Origin: Terriglobales bacterium
GTDB taxonomy: Bacteria; Acidobacteriota; Terriglobia; Terriglobales; Acidobacteriaceae
DNA: 64,000 bases
Direction: 5' to 3'
Assembly: GCA_035651995.1 (NCBI GenBank)
Contig: DASRER010000043.1
Coordinates: 62,001 to 126,000, forward strand
In this document: piece after piece, positions 26,337 to 35,317 of the stretch
Numbering within the stretch: the first letter of the stretch is position 1
How the letters are laid out: each line of letters opens with the position of its first letter
Notes under the pieces: generated by a model
Databases searched by the model: none
Seen by the model: only the letters and a program-made list of their open reading frames with translations
What the model was told of the DNA's origin: nothing
Translations under genes and position numbers: made by a program

Positions 26337-27073
26337 TGAGGGTGCGCCGTCTCCAACTCGCCTTCGCCGTGGCCGTGGCGCTGTGGTGTGTGCGCGTGCC
26401 GCTCGCGGCCGAAGCGGGCGAGATCATCGAGCGCATCGTGGTGACGGTCAACAATCGCCCCATCCTGCAGAGCGACCTCGATGACGAAGTGCGCCTGGAG
26501 GCGTTCCTCGACGCCCGGCCGCTGGGGAGCATCTCTGACGCCGATCGCAGCGCGGCGCTGGGCCGTTTGATTGACCGCGCGCTGATCGATCAGCAGGCGG
26601 ATGAGGTGAACCTGCGCCGCGCCACCGACCAGGAAGTGGCGCAGCAGGTGCGGCAGGTCCGCTCACAGCATCCTGCCGGCGCGCGTGACGATACCTGGCA
26701 GCAGGCGCTGCGCAGCTATGGACTGGAGGAGTCGGACCTGGCCGCGCGCGTACGCTCGCAACTGGATGAACTGCGCTTCATCGATCAGCGCTTCCGTCCG
26801 GCGGTGCGCATCAGCCTGGGTGAGGTGCAGCGCTACTACCGGGACCAGTTTCTGCCGGAGTTGCAGAAAGCCGGCGCCGAGCCGCGTCCACTGAAGGAAG
26901 TGCAGCCGCAGATCGAGGAGGTGCTGACGCAAGAGCGGCTGACCAACATGCTCTCCAACTGGCTGCAAACCCTGCGTGGGCAGGCAAGCATCAACTACCG
27001 CGGCGTTCCGCCGCCGCCGGCAGCGTCGGCGCAATCGGCGCCGCCCTTGTCGCGCGCCGACGGAGCACACTGA
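26336..27073 (+). CDS. SurA-like periplasmic chaperone without PPIase domain
   Basis: The 245-residue protein has a signal peptide (LQLAFAVAVALWCVRVPLAA) followed by the SurA N-terminal signature IIERIVVTVNNRPILQSDLDD. The helical core (LIDRALIDQQADEVNLRR; VRSQLDELRFIDQRF) matches the SurA chaperone module, and a C-terminal helix returns (IEEVLTQERLTNMLSNWLQT). No parvulin PPIase repeat is present. In SurA the N- and C-terminal helices form the outer-membrane-protein-binding core, so a chaperone for the adjacent BamA/TamB machinery is likely. The gene overlaps the bamA stop by 1 nt and precedes tamB by 8 nt. Confidence 0.85.
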   Translation: MRVRRLQLAFAVAVALWCVRVPLAAEAGEIIERIVVTVNNRPILQSDLDDEVRLEAFLDARPLGSISDADRSAALGRLIDRALIDQQADEVNLRRATDQEVAQQVRQVRSQHPAGARDDTWQQALRSYGLEESDLAARVRSQLDELRFIDQRFRPAVRISLGEVQRYYRDQFLPELQKAGAEPRPLKEVQPQIEEVLTQERLTNMLSNWLQTLRGQASINYRGVPPPPAASAQSAPPLSRADGAH

Positions 27074-27081
27074 GTCGCAGC

Positions 27082-30000
27082 ATGGCTGACGAAGACATCA
27101 GTCCGCAGGCGGCGCCGAAGAGGAGCAGCAACGCGCTGCGCCTGGGCATTGGTGTGTTGCTGATCGGGATGGTGGTGTTTGGCGCGTGGTATCTGACCAG
27201 CCCGCGGTTCGCCAGCTATGTGACGGGCAGGGTGGTCGCGACGATTGACCAAGCCACCGGCGGACACGCCAGCATCGGGCAACTGCGCTGGAACCTGTCG
27301 AAGCTGGAAGTCGAGGTCCGTGACTTCACGATTCGCGGCCGCGAGGCGGCAGGGGAAAAGCCGCTGGCGCACGCCGGCCGGCTCTTCGTCCGGCTCAAGG
27401 TGTATTCGATTTTCGGCGGCGACTTCGGCATTCGCTTTCTCAGCCTGGAACAGCCCGTCATCCACCTGATCACCTATCCCGACGGCACAACAAACCTGCC
27501 CACACCCAGGCGCAAAGGCGCGAGCAAGCGCACGCCGATCGAAGAGGTGTTTCACCTGGCGATTGACCGCGCCGAGATTCACGACGGCCTGCTGCTCTAC
27601 AACAACCAGGCCCTGCCGCTCGACTTCAGCGCCAACAACATGCAGGCGGCCATGACGTATGCGCCCGCCGACAATTGCTACCACGGCCAAATCAACCTCG
27701 GCAAACTGGACGCCAAGTTCCAAGACATGCGGCCGGTGTCGGCCGTTTCTGAGATTGACTTCAGCCTGTTTCCGACACGGGTGGAACTGCGCGCCTTCCG
27801 CCTGACGAGCGGCAAGTCGAAGCTGGAGGCGAGCGGCGAGCTGGTGAACTTCAACGATCCGCGCATCGCCCTGGCGTATCGCGCCACGCTCGACCTGGCC
27901 GAGGCGGGCGCGATCACCCGCAATCCAAGGCTGCGCGGCGGCGTGGCCGACCTGAACGGCAAGGGCTCGATGTCACGTGCCGGGTTCAACTCCGACGGCC
28001 GCCTGCAACTGCGCAACGGCGTCGTGGAAATGGACGGTTCACGCCTTGCCGGGCTCGATGGTGGCGCGAATTTCATCATCAATCCGGAGAAGGTGCAGCT
28101 CACGAGCCTGTTCCTCAAGCTGCTTGGCGGCGCCCTGACCGGCAACGCCAGCGTGCTGAACTGGTCGGCCAAGCCGGGCGTGGAGAAGCCGCAGCAGGGA
28201 AGCGCGCTGCTGGAAATCCGCAATTTGCAGGTCGAGGCCGCGGCCGCGACCCTGGCCGGCGAATCGCGTCCGCTGAACAAGGTGAAACCGGCGGGATCGC
28301 TGAGCGGCGTAGTCTCGGCGCACTGGACGGGCTCGCCCGCCAATGTGGTGGCGCAACTGAGCCTGGAGTCGGTGCCTCCGGCACAGCCGGCCGGCGACCA
28401 GGTCCCGCTCACGGCCCGACTCGAGGCCACCTACAACGCGCCGCACCAAACGCTCGACGTTCAGCAGCTCAACGCTGCCACGCGGGCCACCAACGTGGAA
28501 GGCGCCGGATCCATTGGCCGCGCCAATGCGAACCTGCGCTTCCGGCTGAACACCACCAACCTGGTCGAGTTCGAGCCGGCCCTGGCTGCTTTCGGCATGC
28601 GCCGCCTGCCGGTGGAGCTGGGCGGCAGCGCGACCTTCAACGGCGCCGTTTCCGGCAAGCTGAAGACGCCAACTTTGTTCGGACACCTTGAAGTTTCAAA
28701 TTTCAACTCAATCTTCTGGTTGCCGGAAAATCCTCAAGCACAACTTCAACCCGTGGCCCAGCCGCAATCGGGGGCCAGCCCTGCCACGCCAGCGAAGACG
28801 CGCGAGGTGAAATTGCACTGGGACCACCTGGGCGCTGACCTGCTGTACGCGCCTGCGCGGGCCAGCGCCGAGCAGATTGTTCTGCGGCACGGGAAGACGC
28901 AGATCACGGGCGCGGCCCAAATCGGCCTGCAGCAGGGAAGGACAACCGACGCGAGCCCGATCGGCGGATCCATCCGGCTGAGCGATGGCGACCTGGCCGA
29001 GTTGCAGCAGATTGCCGGCTACAACTACCCGCTGCGCGGCACGGTGAACGCCGCGATGAATGCGTCGGGCACGCTGGCGAACCCGCGCGCCAACGCCACG
29101 CTGGCGATCACCAGGGCGAAAGCGGGCAGCGAGCCGATTGACTCGCTCACCCTCGAGGTGTCGCTCGCCGACCGCAACCTCGATGTCAGCAGCTTCGCGG
29201 TGGCGAATCCCGCCGGACGCATTGCCGGCACGGCGGGCTACAACCTGAACGCAAGAACATTCCGCTTCAACCTGCGCGGGACCGGCATTGACCTGGCGAA
29301 GCTGCAACTGCTCCAGACGGTGCGCACTCAGGTGACCGGCCGGGCCACGCTGGTGGCGCAGGGTTCGGGCGCCCCCGGCGCGCCGTCGCTGAACGGCAGC
29401 CTGCAGATGCAGAACGTGGTGGTGAACGGCGAGAACGTCGGCAACATCTCGCTGGCGGCGGTGACGCAAGGCTCCGATCTGCGCCTGACCGGCAGCGCCA
29501 ACTTCGAGACGGCGACGCTCAACGTGGATGGCAGCGTGCGCCTGCGCGGCGATTTTCCCGGACGCGTGACCCTGCACTTCGCCAACCTCGACGTGGATTC
29601 CGCGCTCCGCGCTTACCTGCAAGGCCGCGTGACCGGGCACTCCTCCATCAACGGCGACATCCGCGCTGAGGGTCCGTTGCGGCGTCCGGCGGACCTGAAC
29701 GTGGTCGGCGAGATTCGCCAGTTCTCGATGGAACTGGAGCGCGTGCGGCTGCGCAACGACGGGCCGGTCCGCTTCACCCTCGCGCAGGAACAGGTGCGGC
29801 TGGAGCAGTTGCGCATCGTGGGCGATGAAACCGAGTTCTCCGCCGCCGGCGCCATGCGGCTGGACGCGGGCAAATCGCTCGACGTGAAGGCGAATGGGCA
29901 CGTCAACATGCGCCTCATCGAGAGCGTGAATCCGGCGTTCAACTCCAGCGGGCAACTCACGATGGAAATCGCCGCCACCGGCAGCATGGCGAGGCCGGTG

Positions 30001-31146
30001 CTGAACGGCCAGATTCAAATCCAGAATGCCTCCATCTCCTACATCGACCTGCCGAACGGACTGAGCAACGTGAACGGCAGACTGGTGTTCGACCAGGGCC
30101 GCCTGGAGGTGCAGCGCCTGACGGGCTACACCGGCGGCGGCGCGCTGAACATCACAGGCTTCATCACGTATACGAACGGAATCGGCTTCAATTTGCGGGC
30201 GCGCGCGAAAGAGATACGGCTGCGCTATCCGCCGGGAGTGAGCTCTGGAGCCGACGCCGACCTGCGCCTCACCGGCACGCCGCAAAACTCGCTGCTGGCC
30301 GGCGACGTGACCGTGACCAAGTTTGCGCTCGACACCCACTTCGACTTCTCGCTCTACCTGGCGCGCGCCAAGCAGCCGCCCTCGCTGCCCAGCCCCGATT
30401 CGCCGCTCAACACCCTGCGGCTCGACATTCACGTGGTCTCCACGCCCGAGCTGCAGGTGCAGACCTCGATGGCCAAGCTCTCGGGCGACGTGGACCTGCA
30501 TCTGCGCGGCGCCGCGAGCCGCCCAGTCGTGCTGGGCCGCGTGAACATCGTGGAAGGGAACATCTTCTTCAATGGCACCACCTACCAGTTGGAGCGCGGC
30601 GACGTCACGTTCACCAACCCGGTGCGGATCGAGCCGGTGCTGAATGTGGAGGCCTCGGCGCGTGTGCGCGACTATGACATCACCATCGGCCTGCACGGAC
30701 CGATCGACCGTCTTTCGACCACCTACCGCTCCGATCCGCCGCTGGCCTCGGCCGACATCATCGCGCTGCTCGCCTTCGGACGCACCCGCGAGGAGTCCGT
30801 CTACGCGCAGAACACGGCCACCTTCACCGAGACGGCGTCAAACGCCATCCTCGGGCAGGCGCTGAATTCGGTGGTGAGCAACCGGGTGGAAAAGCTGTTC
30901 GGCGTCAGCCGCATCAAGATCGATCCCCAGGTGGGCACGGCGACGTCGAACCCGACGGCGCGGCTGACCATCGAGCAAACCGTGTCGAACAAGATCACCA
31001 TGACCTACATCACGGACGTGACGCAGTCGTCGCAGCAGGTAGTGCAGCTGGAATACAGCGTGAACCGCAACTTTTCCGTGATCGCCGTGCGCGACCAGTA
31101 TGGCGTGGTCTCGTTCAACATCCGCTACCGGCAGCGGAAGCGGTAG
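27082..31146 (+). CDS. tamB: TamB-family translocation and assembly module protein
   Basis: At 1354 residues with one N-terminal membrane anchor (LRLGIGVLLIGMVVFGAWYL), this is an AsmA/TamB-type bridge protein that spans the periplasm and is implicated in outer-membrane assembly and lipid transport. The N-terminal part has AsmA-like strands (SIGQLRWNLSKLEVEVRDF), the middle is a very long repeating beta-taco (GTVNAAMNASGTLANPRANA; NGSLQMQNVVVNGENVGNIS), and the C-terminus is a DUF490/TamB domain (VLGRVNIVEGNIFFNGTTYQ, ADIIALLAFGRTREESVY, SSQQVVQLEYSVNRNFSVIA). It completes a bamA-surA-like-tamB operon. Confidence 0.93.
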   Translation: MADEDISPQAAPKRSSNALRLGIGVLLIGMVVFGAWYLTSPRFASYVTGRVVATIDQATGGHASIGQLRWNLSKLEVEVRDFTIRGREAAGEKPLAHAGRLFVRLKVYSIFGGDFGIRFLSLEQPVIHLITYPDGTTNLPTPRRKGASKRTPIEEVFHLAIDRAEIHDGLLLYNNQALPLDFSANNMQAAMTYAPADNCYHGQINLGKLDAKFQDMRPVSAVSEIDFSLFPTRVELRAFRLTSGKSKLEASGELVNFNDPRIALAYRATLDLAEAGAITRNPRLRGGVADLNGKGSMSRAGFNSDGRLQLRNGVVEMDGSRLAGLDGGANFIINPEKVQLTSLFLKLLGGALTGNASVLNWSAKPGVEKPQQGSALLEIRNLQVEAAAATLAGESRPLNKVKPAGSLSGVVSAHWTGSPANVVAQLSLESVPPAQPAGDQVPLTARLEATYNAPHQTLDVQQLNAATRATNVEGAGSIGRANANLRFRLNTTNLVEFEPALAAFGMRRLPVELGGSATFNGAVSGKLKTPTLFGHLEVSNFNSIFWLPENPQAQLQPVAQPQSGASPATPAKTREVKLHWDHLGADLLYAPARASAEQIVLRHGKTQITGAAQIGLQQGRTTDASPIGGSIRLSDGDLAELQQIAGYNYPLRGTVNAAMNASGTLANPRANATLAITRAKAGSEPIDSLTLEVSLADRNLDVSSFAVANPAGRIAGTAGYNLNARTFRFNLRGTGIDLAKLQLLQTVRTQVTGRATLVAQGSGAPGAPSLNGSLQMQNVVVNGENVGNISLAAVTQGSDLRLTGSANFETATLNVDGSVRLRGDFPGRVTLHFANLDVDSALRAYLQGRVTGHSSINGDIRAEGPLRRPADLNVVGEIRQFSMELERVRLRNDGPVRFTLAQEQVRLEQLRIVGDETEFSAAGAMRLDAGKSLDVKANGHVNMRLIESVNPAFNSSGQLTMEIAATGSMARPVLNGQIQIQNASISYIDLPNGLSNVNGRLVFDQGRLEVQRLTGYTGGGALNITGFITYTNGIGFNLRARAKEIRLRYPPGVSSGADADLRLTGTPQNSLLAGDVTVTKFALDTHFDFSLYLARAKQPPSLPSPDSPLNTLRLDIHVVSTPELQVQTSMAKLSGDVDLHLRGAASRPVVLGRVNIVEGNIFFNGTTYQLERGDVTFTNPVRIEPVLNVEASARVRDYDITIGLHGPIDRLSTTYRSDPPLASADIIALLAFGRTREESVYAQNTATFTETASNAILGQALNSVVSNRVEKLFGVSRIKIDPQVGTATSNPTARLTIEQTVSNKITMTYITDVTQSSQQVVQLEYSVNRNFSVIAVRDQYGVVSFNIRYRQRKR

Positions 31147-31180
31147 CGCCCTTCACCACAGAGAGCGCGGAACGCAGAGC

Positions 31181-31320
31181 CAAAAAGGCAAGAGCACAAA
31201 GGCAAAAAGGCACAAAGGCAAAAGGCAAAAGGCAAAAGGCACAAAGGCAAAAAAAACAAGGTCGCTTCGCAGCTCGGTTTACTTTTGCCTTTTTACTTTT
31301 TCCGTTTGCCTTGTTGTTTC
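31181..31320. repeat. Intergenic hairpin element with AGGCAAA words
   Basis: Degenerate tandem CAAAGGCAAAAAGGCACAAA words fill 31181-31262. A complementary arm of TTTTGCCTTTTTACTTTTTC and CGTTTGCC words follows at about 31280-31312. It separates tamB and the prenyltransferase gene. The AGGCAAA word is shared with 6068-6108. Confidence 0.7.
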
Positions 31321-31356
31321 TCCGCCTCTCCGTGTCTCCGCGGGTAGAATTGCGTC

Positions 31357-32235
31357 GTGCCAGGAATCTTCCGCAACGTCGCCACCACACTGGAAATGAT
31401 CAAGTGGGAGCACTCCATCTTTGCGCTGCCGTTTGCCCTGTGTGGAGTGATGCTGGCGTCGGCGGGCGGCGAGCTGCCCTGGCGCAAGATTGGATGGGTC
31501 GTCGTGGCGATGGTGGCGGCGCGCTCGGCCGCGATGGCCTTCAACCGGCTGGCCGACGCTGAGATTGACGCCGCCAATCCGCGGACGCGCACGCGCGCTT
31601 TGCCGGCGGGGACGCTCTCGCGCGGCTTCGTCGGCGGTTTCGTGCTGGCGTCATGCGCGGTGTTTGCCCTCGCCGCCGCCCGGCTCAACCCGCTGGCATT
31701 CGCGCTGTCGCCCGTCGCGCTGGTTGTCCTGCTGGCGTACTCCTACACCAAGCGCTTCACGCGCTGGTCGCACCTGGTGCTGGGATTCGCGCTCGGCATG
31801 GCGCCGGCGGCGGCATGGATCGCCGTGCGCGGCTCGCTCGATCCGCGCATCCTGCTGCTGACGGCGGCTGTAACGTTCTGGGTGGCGGGCTTCGACGTGC
31901 TCTACGCCTGCCAGGATTACGACTTCGACCGCGCGACAGGCCTGCACTCCATTCCGCGCGCGTTCGGCATTCGCGCCGCGCTGGTAACGGCGAGAGCGTT
32001 CCACGTCATCATGCTCGTGCTGCTCGCTCTGCTGGTGAACTGGTTCCATCTCGGCCCGGTGGCGATGGCGGGAGTCGCCGTGGTCGGGCTGCTGCTGGCG
32101 TGGGAGCACTCCCTGGTGCGCGCCAACGACCTGAGCCGGCTCAACGCCGCGTTCTTCACCATGAACGGCGTGATCTCGGTGGTGTTCTTCCTTTTTGTGG
32201 CGGCCGACCTGGTGTTGCAACCGGGACGGCCTTGA
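31357..32235 (+). CDS. mqnP: UbiA-family prenyltransferase, probable MqnP
   Basis: This integral membrane prenyltransferase attaches a polyprenyl chain to an aromatic acceptor. The two metal/diphosphate motifs are NRLADAEID and YACQDYDFDRATGLHSIP, both UbiA-type. GTG at 31357 (MPGIFRNVATTLEMIKWEH) gives 292 residues with about eight hydrophobic segments. Because mqnE lies 1.8 kb downstream on the same strand, the likely substrate is dihydroxynaphthoate-type from the futalosine menaquinone route (MqnP) rather than 4-hydroxybenzoate. The pair is separated by the lower-GC island at 32408-33936. Confidence 0.82.
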   Translation: MPGIFRNVATTLEMIKWEHSIFALPFALCGVMLASAGGELPWRKIGWVVVAMVAARSAAMAFNRLADAEIDAANPRTRTRALPAGTLSRGFVGGFVLASCAVFALAAARLNPLAFALSPVALVVLLAYSYTKRFTRWSHLVLGFALGMAPAAAWIAVRGSLDPRILLLTAAVTFWVAGFDVLYACQDYDFDRATGLHSIPRAFGIRAALVTARAFHVIMLVLLALLVNWFHLGPVAMAGVAVVGLLLAWEHSLVRANDLSRLNAAFFTMNGVISVVFFLFVAADLVLQPGRP

Positions 32236-32357
32236 GCCGCGAGCAAACGCCGCTCCGGCAGAACGCAACAGGGTTTCGCACGGTGGAGCAGGCCGGAAAA
32301 ATTGGCTGACAGGCTATGAAACAGGTGCGTCATGATACGTCATCCCTTTAGATAGTC

Positions 32358-32384
32358 TTGACTAGTTGGTCGCCCGCGTCTAAG
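32358..32384 (+). promoter_or_regulatory. Possible promoter of the cysteine-rich/propeller pair
   Basis: TTGACT at 32358-32363 is followed by TCTAAG at 32379-32384 (15 bp apart, imperfect). A strong AGGAGGTGAACG ribosome site precedes ATG at 32408. The -10 is weak, so this is tentative. Confidence 0.3.
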
Positions 32385-32407
32385 GATGCCCGCACAGGAG
32401 GTGAACG

Positions 32408-32824
32408 ATGAGGAGAAACATTCTCGGAATCGCCGTTTTGTGTGTTCTTCTTACGGTGGGCGCTGAGGCGAACACGTGTGGACACGCTGACGATGTCTTT
32501 TATAACGACTGCAACAGCTGCGGTGGTGGGTCGCCCGACAGCCCCTCTGTCTCGGGGCATTGTTGCGAGTGGTTCCCGCAGATGGACTGTTGTGGAGTGT
32601 GGATCGAGAAAGTTGGTGATGGTGTTTGCCACATTGCTGAACTGAGGTCACCGGAGACAAGAGCGCAGGTCCTCTTAGCCGCTGAGCAGTCTGACCTACT
32701 CTTGCCCGACTGCAACGGTGCATTTGTTCCGGCAGAGTGGCTGCTCGCGAAGGAATTCAAAGCGCTAAGACTTCATCGTAGCACTCCGTCGCGTCTGATG
32801 CCGAGTGCGAGGAAGCGGTCGTGA
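32408..32824 (+). CDS. Small secreted cysteine-rich protein, unknown
   Basis: The 138-residue product has a signal peptide (NILGIAVLCVLLTVGAEA) and eight cysteines packed between residues 24 and 74: Cys24, 35, 38, 52, 53, 61, 62 and 74, including two Cys-Cys pairs. This predicts a disulfide-bonded exported domain; the C-terminal half is not cysteine-rich. I recognise no family. A consensus AGGAGGTG precedes the ATG, stronger than at most genes here. Base composition is visibly lower in GC than the flanking menaquinone genes, suggesting transfer. It overlaps the next gene (GTGA), so the two products are made together. Confidence 0.7.
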   Translation: MRRNILGIAVLCVLLTVGAEANTCGHADDVFYNDCNSCGGGSPDSPSVSGHCCEWFPQMDCCGVWIEKVGDGVCHIAELRSPETRAQVLLAAEQSDLLLPDCNGAFVPAEWLLAKEFKALRLHRSTPSRLMPSARKRS

Positions 32825-33936
32825 TTGGCTCAGCCCTCGTTCTCGCATTGGCGACAGTCCTCGGCTCGACGCAACTCAAAACTGCGGCGGAGTCCGTGCC
32901 GACTGTAGAACTCGGTGTCACTAAGAGGACAAAGATAAGGCTTAATGCGACTGGGGTCTTGCTGGGGCTACCCGTTCAGTGTGACGGCGAGGGGCGGATT
33001 TTAGGGCGACCAATGGGTACTGCCGCGCAAGGCGATGCCGTATTGGTCGAAGCGAGTGGCAAGGAACCAGTAGCCTTTTCAGTCTCCCGAATCAACGACG
33101 TCGAGGAACCACGGTTTGGCCGATTCTTCATTGGGGGGAATCGTGTGTATCTGCTTGTATCGGGTACGGAGAACGGTCAACGCAAACAAGCTACGATACG
33201 GGCACCGGACGGCTCGGTCTCAGTCGCAGCTGAGACTTTGGGCAGGCAACGTCAATATATTGCTCAATTTGACCTAGACGGAAACTATCTCCGGAGCGTC
33301 AAGCTCGATCTTCCTTTTCGAGTTACGCAAATAGCTGCTTTTGATGACGGTACCTTTGTGGCGGCTGGGTTCGATGAGGAGCGGCATGCAGCGACGACCG
33401 CGCTGCTGGACTCATCCGGCCAGTTTCTTCACTCTGTTGAGATGGAGTCGGACGTAAGGATGGAAGACGGCTGGCTCAAGGAGCGCGCCGATACGGCTGG
33501 AGTGTCGCCTGAAGTAGCGTTTGAGAGGGCAGTGATGGCGTCGGAGTTCATCCCGGACGGAAACTCCATTTTGCTCTTTCGCCGCAGGCAGCCCGTTCCC
33601 GTATTTGCGGTGCAGAGGACGGCGCAGGCGACGGCGAGACGCCTTGGCCTGCCGGAGGGGTGGTTGGCGCTGACGCTGAAGTCAGGAAAGGATGGCTGGC
33701 TTGTATCGGCGACGAAGCAAGCCAGCGACGGTGCTGGCCAAGACCTCACCCTGTTTCTCGTTAGCCGGACGGACGGCTCGGTTATTCGCCGATACAAATA
33801 CCCGCCGACTGTCGGTGTTGGGTTGGCGTGCTTCGACAACGAGGTGATGACCTTTGTCCGGCGCGATCCGATTAATGGATTCGAGCTCGTAGAACTCGCA
33901 CCAGAGCTCAAGGGTTCTCCGGCAGAGGCAAGATAG
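32821..33936 (+). CDS. Exported beta-propeller-like protein, unknown
   Basis: The 371-residue product starts at GTG 32821 inside the previous stop. A hydrophobic N-terminus (SALVLALATVLGSTQ) suggests export. The body has repeated strand-turn patterns of a six-bladed propeller type (RQYIAQFDLDGNYLRSVKL; ATTALLDSSGQFLHSVEM; DLTLFLVSRTDGSVIRRYKY), as in the many acidobacterial propeller proteins. Its composition is also lower in GC than neighbours. The partner cysteine-rich protein makes a secreted two-component unit likely, but no function can be assigned from sequence. Confidence 0.65.
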   Translation: MIGSALVLALATVLGSTQLKTAAESVPTVELGVTKRTKIRLNATGVLLGLPVQCDGEGRILGRPMGTAAQGDAVLVEASGKEPVAFSVSRINDVEEPRFGRFFIGGNRVYLLVSGTENGQRKQATIRAPDGSVSVAAETLGRQRQYIAQFDLDGNYLRSVKLDLPFRVTQIAAFDDGTFVAAGFDEERHAATTALLDSSGQFLHSVEMESDVRMEDGWLKERADTAGVSPEVAFERAVMASEFIPDGNSILLFRRRQPVPVFAVQRTAQATARRLGLPEGWLALTLKSGKDGWLVSATKQASDGAGQDLTLFLVSRTDGSVIRRYKYPPTVGVGLACFDNEVMTFVRRDPINGFELVELAPELKGSPAEAR

Positions 33937-34047
33937 GAGCGCCGGTTTTAGACTGCCCGGTCGCCCAAGAGGCAGGTCAGCCATAACAAGCACCGGCGAC
34001 GCCCCTTACCACTGGCCACGCGCGCTTTCGCGCCTGTATCATCAAAC

Positions 34048-35187
34048 GTGATGCGCTCCGCCGCCAGGCATGCATTCCAGACCAGCGACCCGGCGCTGAC
34101 GCCCATTGCCGGCAAAGTCCTCGCCGGCGAGCGGCTGTCGGCCGACGACGCGCTGGTGCTGTATCGCTCCGGCGACGTGCTGGCGATTGGCTGGCTGGCC
34201 AACCACGTCCGCGAGCGGATGCATGGCGACCGCACGTACTTCAACGTCAACCGGCACATCAATCCCACGAATGTGTGCGTGGCGGCGTGCCGGCTGTGCG
34301 CCTTCGGCCGCAAGAAGGACGCGCCCGGCGCCTACACCATGGCGCTGGAAGAAGCGTTCCAGACGGCCGCCTCGGGATACAGCGAGGCGGTCACCGAGTT
34401 TCACATTGTCGGCGGCCTGCACGCCGACCTGCCGTTCCAGTATTTCCTCGACCTGATCTCCGGGTTGAAGGAGCGTTTTCCGGGCGTCCACCTGAAAGCG
34501 TTCACCATGGTGGAGATCGGCTTCTTCGCCAAGCTCTACAAGATGAGCGAGCGCGACGTGCTGCTGCAGCTCAAGGCCGCCGGCCTCGATTCGCTGCCCG
34601 GCGGCGGCGCGGAAATTTTTGCCGACCGCGTGCGCCACATCATTTGCGATCACAAGATTGACGGCGACCAGTGGCTGGCCACGGCCAAGCTGGCGCACGA
34701 GCTGGGGCTGAAGTCGAACGCCACCATGCTCTACGGCCACGTGGAGAACGACGAAGACCGCGTGGACCATCTGCTCAAGCTGCGCGCGCTGCAGGACCAG
34801 ACCCACGGCTTCCAGACGTTCATCCCGCTGGCCTTCCACCCCGAGAACACCGCGCTCCGCCATCTGCCGAAAACGACCGGCTTCGACGACATCAAGAACA
34901 TCGCCGTGGGCCGCCTGGTGCTCGACAATTTCCCGCACATCAAGGCCTACTGGCAGATGATGTCGGCCAAGGTGGCGCAGATCTCGCTGCGCTTCGGCGC
35001 CGACGACCTCGACGGCACCGTGATCGAAGAGAAGATCTACCACGACGCCGGCGCCACCACCCCGCAAGGCCTCCGCCGCCAGGAGCTGGAGCGCCTCATC
35101 CGCGAAGCCGGACGCGATCCGGTCGAGCGCGACACGCTGTATCGGCCGGTCACGCGGACGGAGACGACGGTCAGCATCGGCGTGTAA
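34048..35187 (+). CDS. mqnE: Aminodeoxyfutalosine synthase MqnE
   Basis: MqnE is a radical SAM enzyme that joins 3-enolpyruvyl-benzoate to a SAM-derived radical in the futalosine menaquinone pathway. The iron-sulfur motif is Cys77-x3-Cys81-x2-Cys84 (CVAACRLCAF), preceded by RTYFNVNRHINPTN. GGLHADLPFQYFLDLI and GLDSLPGGGAEIFADRVR are characteristic of MqnE rather than MqnC. GTG at 34048 and ATG at 34051 are adjacent alternative starts. At ~379 residues the length is normal. With mqnP-like 31357-32235 it implies menaquinone by the futalosine route, in which classical MenC is not needed. Confidence 0.92.
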   Translation: MMRSAARHAFQTSDPALTPIAGKVLAGERLSADDALVLYRSGDVLAIGWLANHVRERMHGDRTYFNVNRHINPTNVCVAACRLCAFGRKKDAPGAYTMALEEAFQTAASGYSEAVTEFHIVGGLHADLPFQYFLDLISGLKERFPGVHLKAFTMVEIGFFAKLYKMSERDVLLQLKAAGLDSLPGGGAEIFADRVRHIICDHKIDGDQWLATAKLAHELGLKSNATMLYGHVENDEDRVDHLLKLRALQDQTHGFQTFIPLAFHPENTALRHLPKTTGFDDIKNIAVGRLVLDNFPHIKAYWQMMSAKVAQISLRFGADDLDGTVIEEKIYHDAGATTPQGLRRQELERLIREAGRDPVERDTLYRPVTRTETTVSIGV

Positions 35188-35194
35188 CGCGTTT

Positions 35195-35317
35195 GCCGAA
35201 TTGCCGAACGGCGGAACTCCCGAAGTTAGAACCTCAAAAGTGTCCTAGCCGTCACCAATTCCTTGAAGGAGGTTGAATTTCAATTCGGCAATTCGGCAGT
35301 TCCGCAGTTCCGCAATC
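35195..35317. repeat. Intergenic hairpin element with GCCGAATT words
   Basis: GCCGAATTGCCGAACGGCGG AACTCC (35195-35220) faces CAATTCGGCAATTCGGCAG then TTCCGCAGTTCCGC (35281-35313), which is its near complement built of the same words. It fills the convergent gap between mqnE and the ECF42-type sigma and could serve as a two-way transcription stop. Confidence 0.7.

Noticed and set aside
28708-30696. 662-codon minus-strand ORF inside tamB
   Set aside because: The plus strand has clear TamB domains; the reverse frame is His/Arg/Gln-rich and motif-free, the usual shadow of a GC-rich gene.
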